This document shows, in pieces, positions 4,787-6,994 of a DNA stretch of 6,994 nucleotides. The first letter of the stretch is position 1. Each line of letters opens with the position of its first letter. The stretch comes from Gemmatimonadota bacterium (GTDB lineage: Bacteria > ARS69). The translations under genes and the position numbers were made by a program. The notes below the pieces were generated by a model that did no database searches, had not been told where the DNA came from, and was given only the letters and a program-made list of their open reading frames with translations. The stretch is taken from positions 1-6,994 of the forward strand of contig BQJX01000140.1 in assembly GCA_021604925.1 (NCBI GenBank), written 5' to 3'.

Positions 4787-6994
4787 ATGTTTCTGCGTTT
4801 CGCCCGGCGGGCACTGTTGGGGTGCCTGTCCCTCCCGCTGATGGCCGGTGCGGCCGAGCCCGCCCGGGCCGCTGCGGCCATCGATCCGGACCAGTTGGAG
4901 CGCCACGAGGATCTCACCGAAAGCCTGGCCAACTCGCTCCACGCGTTCTCGCTGGAGATCCGGCAGCGGGACCTGAACGGCATTGCCGGGCATCTCGGGC
5001 CGGACTTCTCGGGAACGGACCTGCCGCTCGCCGAGGGACCCGCCACGCCTGAGTTCCGCTGGATCGAGCACCGCCCCACGCGGGACGCGAAGCGGCTGGA
5101 TCGCGCCGCATTCCTGGAGTCGTGGGGCGCCTACCTGGCCGACTTCCAGTCGATGGAAGACGTTCGCTGGAAGGTGAAGGGCGCCGAGTTCTCGGGGGAC
5201 CCGGTCCACGCGCACGCCAAGATCAAGTTCTTCTGGCTGGGCCGCAACGCCCAGGGACATCGCGAGTGGGTGACCGGGCAGGGCATCCTGGATGCGCTGC
5301 GTTCGGACGAGGAGCGCTGGCAGTTGGAATCCCTGGAGATCACCAAACTCGACGCGCGCGTGGCCACCCGGGATGCGTTCCACGAGGTCGGCCTCACCGC
5401 CGGGATCGCACAGACCCTGCCGCCCTGGGGATCCCCGGGCAACGAGCAGTTCATGGCGCACGGGGTGGCGCTGGCGGACGTGAACCTCGACGGCGCGCTG
5501 GACATGTTCCTCACGGGATCGGCGTCCAATTTCCTCTACGTGAATCAGGGCGATGGGCGGTTCACGGATCAGGCCCGGGACGCGCTCGTGGCCATCACGC
5601 CGCCCGCGACCGGGCCGCTCTTCCTGGACTACGACAACGACGGCGACTCGGACCTGTTTCTGGCGTCCATCGGCACGCAGATGCTCTTCGAGAACCGGAT
5701 CATTCCGGACGGCCGTCTGGAGTTCGTCGAAGTCTCGGAGCAGGCCGGCGTGAGCCACATCGCCGAGGGGTACAGCGCGCTCTCCGCGGACGTGAACGCG
5801 GATGGGTTTCCCGACATCTATGTCTGCTCGTACAACAAGTACGGCCAGGTCATGCCGGACTCGTGGAGCGATGCCCGGAACGGCACGCCCAACCTGCTCT
5901 TCCTCTCGAACGGCGACGGCACGTTTGCGGAGGCGGCTTCGGCGTGGGGCGTTGCCGATTCGCGGTGGAGCTACGCCGGGCACTTCGGCGACTTCAACGG
6001 TGATCGACGTCCGGACCTCTACGTGGCGAACGACTTCGGCGTGAACACGCTCTACATCCACCAGGGCGATCACTTCGAGAACGAGGCGGCGGCCTTTGGG
6101 CTGGACGACACCGGTAACGGAATGGGCGTGTCGCTCGGCGACTACGACAACGACGGCCTCCTGGACGTGCACGTGACCAACATGTCGTCCACCGCGGGCA
6201 ATCGCATCCTGCAGGTCCTGTTTCCCGACGGTGTGAATACGCCGGAGTACGCCAACACGCTGCTCAAGCTGGCCGCGGGGAACACGCTCTTCCACAACGA
6301 CGGCAACGGCCAGTTCCGCAACGTGAGTCCGGAGGCCGGTCCGTTCGGCGGCGGCTGGGCGTTTGGCGGCGGCTTCCTGGATTTCGACAACGACGGATGG
6401 AATGATCTGCACACGCCCAACGGCTTCATCTCGGGCAAGGATCTCAAGGACACTTGAAGCCTCTTCTGGCGCCACGTGGTGGCTGCCTCGGAAGAACGTG
6501 AGGACGCGGGAAGTCAGGCATACCAGGACCACCACTTCGGCAAGATCCTGAAGGAGGGATTCTCGTTCAGCGGCTTCGAGCGGGATCACCTCTGGTGGAA
6601 CGACGGCTCCGGGAAGTTCCTGGACATCTCCGGTCTGTCCGGCACCGACTCCCCCACCGATGGGCGCGGCGCCGCCTACGGCGATCTGGACAACGACGGC
6701 GACATGGACATCGTGCGGACGTCGTTCCAGGGTCCCACCCATCTCCTCTATCGCAACAACGTGGGGCAGGACGCGGAGTTCCTGCGCGTGGACCTGGTGG
6801 GAACCACCAGCGGGCGCGACGCCTACGGCGCCCTGGTGCGCGCGCACACGAGCCACGGCGTTCAGACGCGGTTGAAGGCCGGGGGCTCCGGCTACGTTTC
6901 GTCCGGCGATCCTCGTCTGCTGTTCGGCCTGGGCACGGACCAGGAAGTGACGCGTCTGGAAGTCGATTGGCCGTCGGGGGCGTCGCAATCGTTC
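4787..6994 (+). CDS. Exported NTF2-like / VCBS-repeat / UnbV_ASPIC (CRTAC1-like) protein with in-frame TGA, 3' partial
   Basis: The frame covers 736 codons, with one TGA at codon 557. Residues 1-28 look like a signal peptide (FARR, hydrophobic core, ARA cleavage site; the twin arginine makes Tat export conceivable). Residues about 43-195 resemble an NTF2/SnoaL-like fold. FG-GAP/VCBS calcium-type loops start at Asp231, 281, 335, 402 (degenerate, DFNGDRRPD), 452 and 532. After the TGA, a seventh loop (633-641) and a UnbV_ASPIC domain (about 668 onward, with GYVSSGDPR and LLFGLG) complete the usual architecture, so both sides belong to one gene. The product is probably a secreted beta-propeller protein; CRTAC1-like bacterial proteins mostly lack a defined function, and no substrate can be named. 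If TGA terminates, the product ends at 6457 with 556 residues and lacks the last repeat and the ASPIC domain. If it is read through as selenocysteine, the full protein is made. The C-terminus lies beyond the window. Confidence 0.85.
6455..6457 (+). other. In-frame UGA, candidate selenocysteine codon
   Basis: This is the only stop in the 736-codon frame. It falls between KDLKDT and SLFWRHVV, in the linker after the sixth VCBS loop, and coding similarity resumes at once in the same frame. TGA acts as a normal stop in ccoNO, ccoQ and ccoG, so a changed genetic code is excluded. Selenocysteine, a recent nonsense mutation and a base-call error all remain possible. Confidence 0.45.
6462..6495 (+). 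promoter_or_regulatory. SECIS-like hairpin directly downstream of the UGA
   Basis: Pairing is 6462-6466 with 6491-6495 (5 bp), an internal loop (U6467 opposite 6488-6490), 6468-6470 with 6485-6487 (3 bp), a single bulged U6484, 6471-6475 with 6479-6483 (5 bp) and a GUG triloop at 6476-6478. The published bacterial SECIS pattern asks for an upper stem of at least 4 bp, a loop of 3-14 nt with a G among its first two bases, and a loop about 16-37 nt after the UGA; this hairpin meets all three. Hairpins are common in GC-rich DNA, so function is unproven. Confidence 0.42.

Noticed and set aside
4794..4825. Lipobox (LLGC) making the CRTAC1-like protein a lipoprotein
   Set aside because: The Cys at residue 13 comes too early to leave a full hydrophobic core before it, and a better signal peptidase I site (ARA) follows at residues 26-28.
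6455..6457. Alternative genetic code with TGA as Trp or Gly
   Set aside because: TGA ends ccoNO, ccoQ and ccoG at positions where the protein families end and the next gene starts, so it functions as a stop in this genome.
4718..6988. Very long open frame on the minus strand opposite the CRTAC1-like gene
   Set aside because: It mirrors the codons of a plus-strand gene with clear repeats and domains. Its translation is low-complexity, rich in Arg, Val, Glu and His with no domain, as expected for antisense shadows in GC-rich DNA.
6476..6994. A separate downstream gene starting at GTG 6476 or 6479 after the TGA
   Set aside because: There is no Shine-Dalgarno or signal peptide, and the segment is exactly the missing C-terminal part of the upstream protein in the same frame. 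Re-initiation cannot be excluded, but an independent gene is unlikely.

Overview
The window reads entirely on the plus strand and holds two blocks. Block one (1-4707) is a tightly packed cbb3-type (C-family heme-copper) cytochrome c oxidase operon, entered inside its first gene: a fused ccoN-ccoO gene, ccoQ, ccoP, the assembly factor ccoG, and an unrecognised 48-residue membrane protein. Most junctions are ATGA- or GTGA-type 4-nt overlaps. The exception is ccoP-ccoG, where a 47-nt spacer is almost filled by a strong imperfect hairpin. Block two (4787 to the window end) is one exported protein of the VCBS/FG-GAP plus UnbV_ASPIC (CRTAC1-like) type, preceded by a 79-nt gap containing a perfect 8-bp inverted repeat.

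The genes of block one work together as follows. The CcoNO fusion supplies the heme b / heme b3-CuB oxygen-reducing core and the membrane-anchored monoheme cytochrome c. CcoP is an unusually short, single-heme cytochrome c entry subunit. CcoQ is the small single-helix subunit. CcoG is the polyferredoxin linked to copper handling during oxidase assembly. The 48-residue protein sits where ccoH often sits, but does not look like CcoH.

The most notable feature is in block two. The CRTAC1-like frame is interrupted once, by an in-frame TGA at 6455-6457, yet the same frame continues with the seventh calcium-binding-type repeat and a complete-looking UnbV_ASPIC domain to the window edge. Four bases after the TGA begins a 13-bp hairpin with one bulged U and a GUG triloop, whose first loop G is the 19th base after the TGA. 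This matches the general geometry of a bacterial SECIS element. The candidates are a new selenocysteine protein, a nonsense mutation, or a sequencing error; the sequence alone cannot decide.

Organism: a GC-rich bacterium using the standard code, since TGA terminates ccoNO, ccoQ and ccoG. A fused ccoNO with single-heme CcoP is familiar from Bacteroidota and relatives, and secreted VCBS/ASPIC proteins are abundant in GC-rich, mostly environmental phyla such as Gemmatimonadota, Acidobacteriota, Planctomycetota and FCB-group candidate phyla. I infer an uncultivated member of such a lineage, with low confidence in the exact phylum. There is no RNA gene, CRISPR array or mobile element that I can support.
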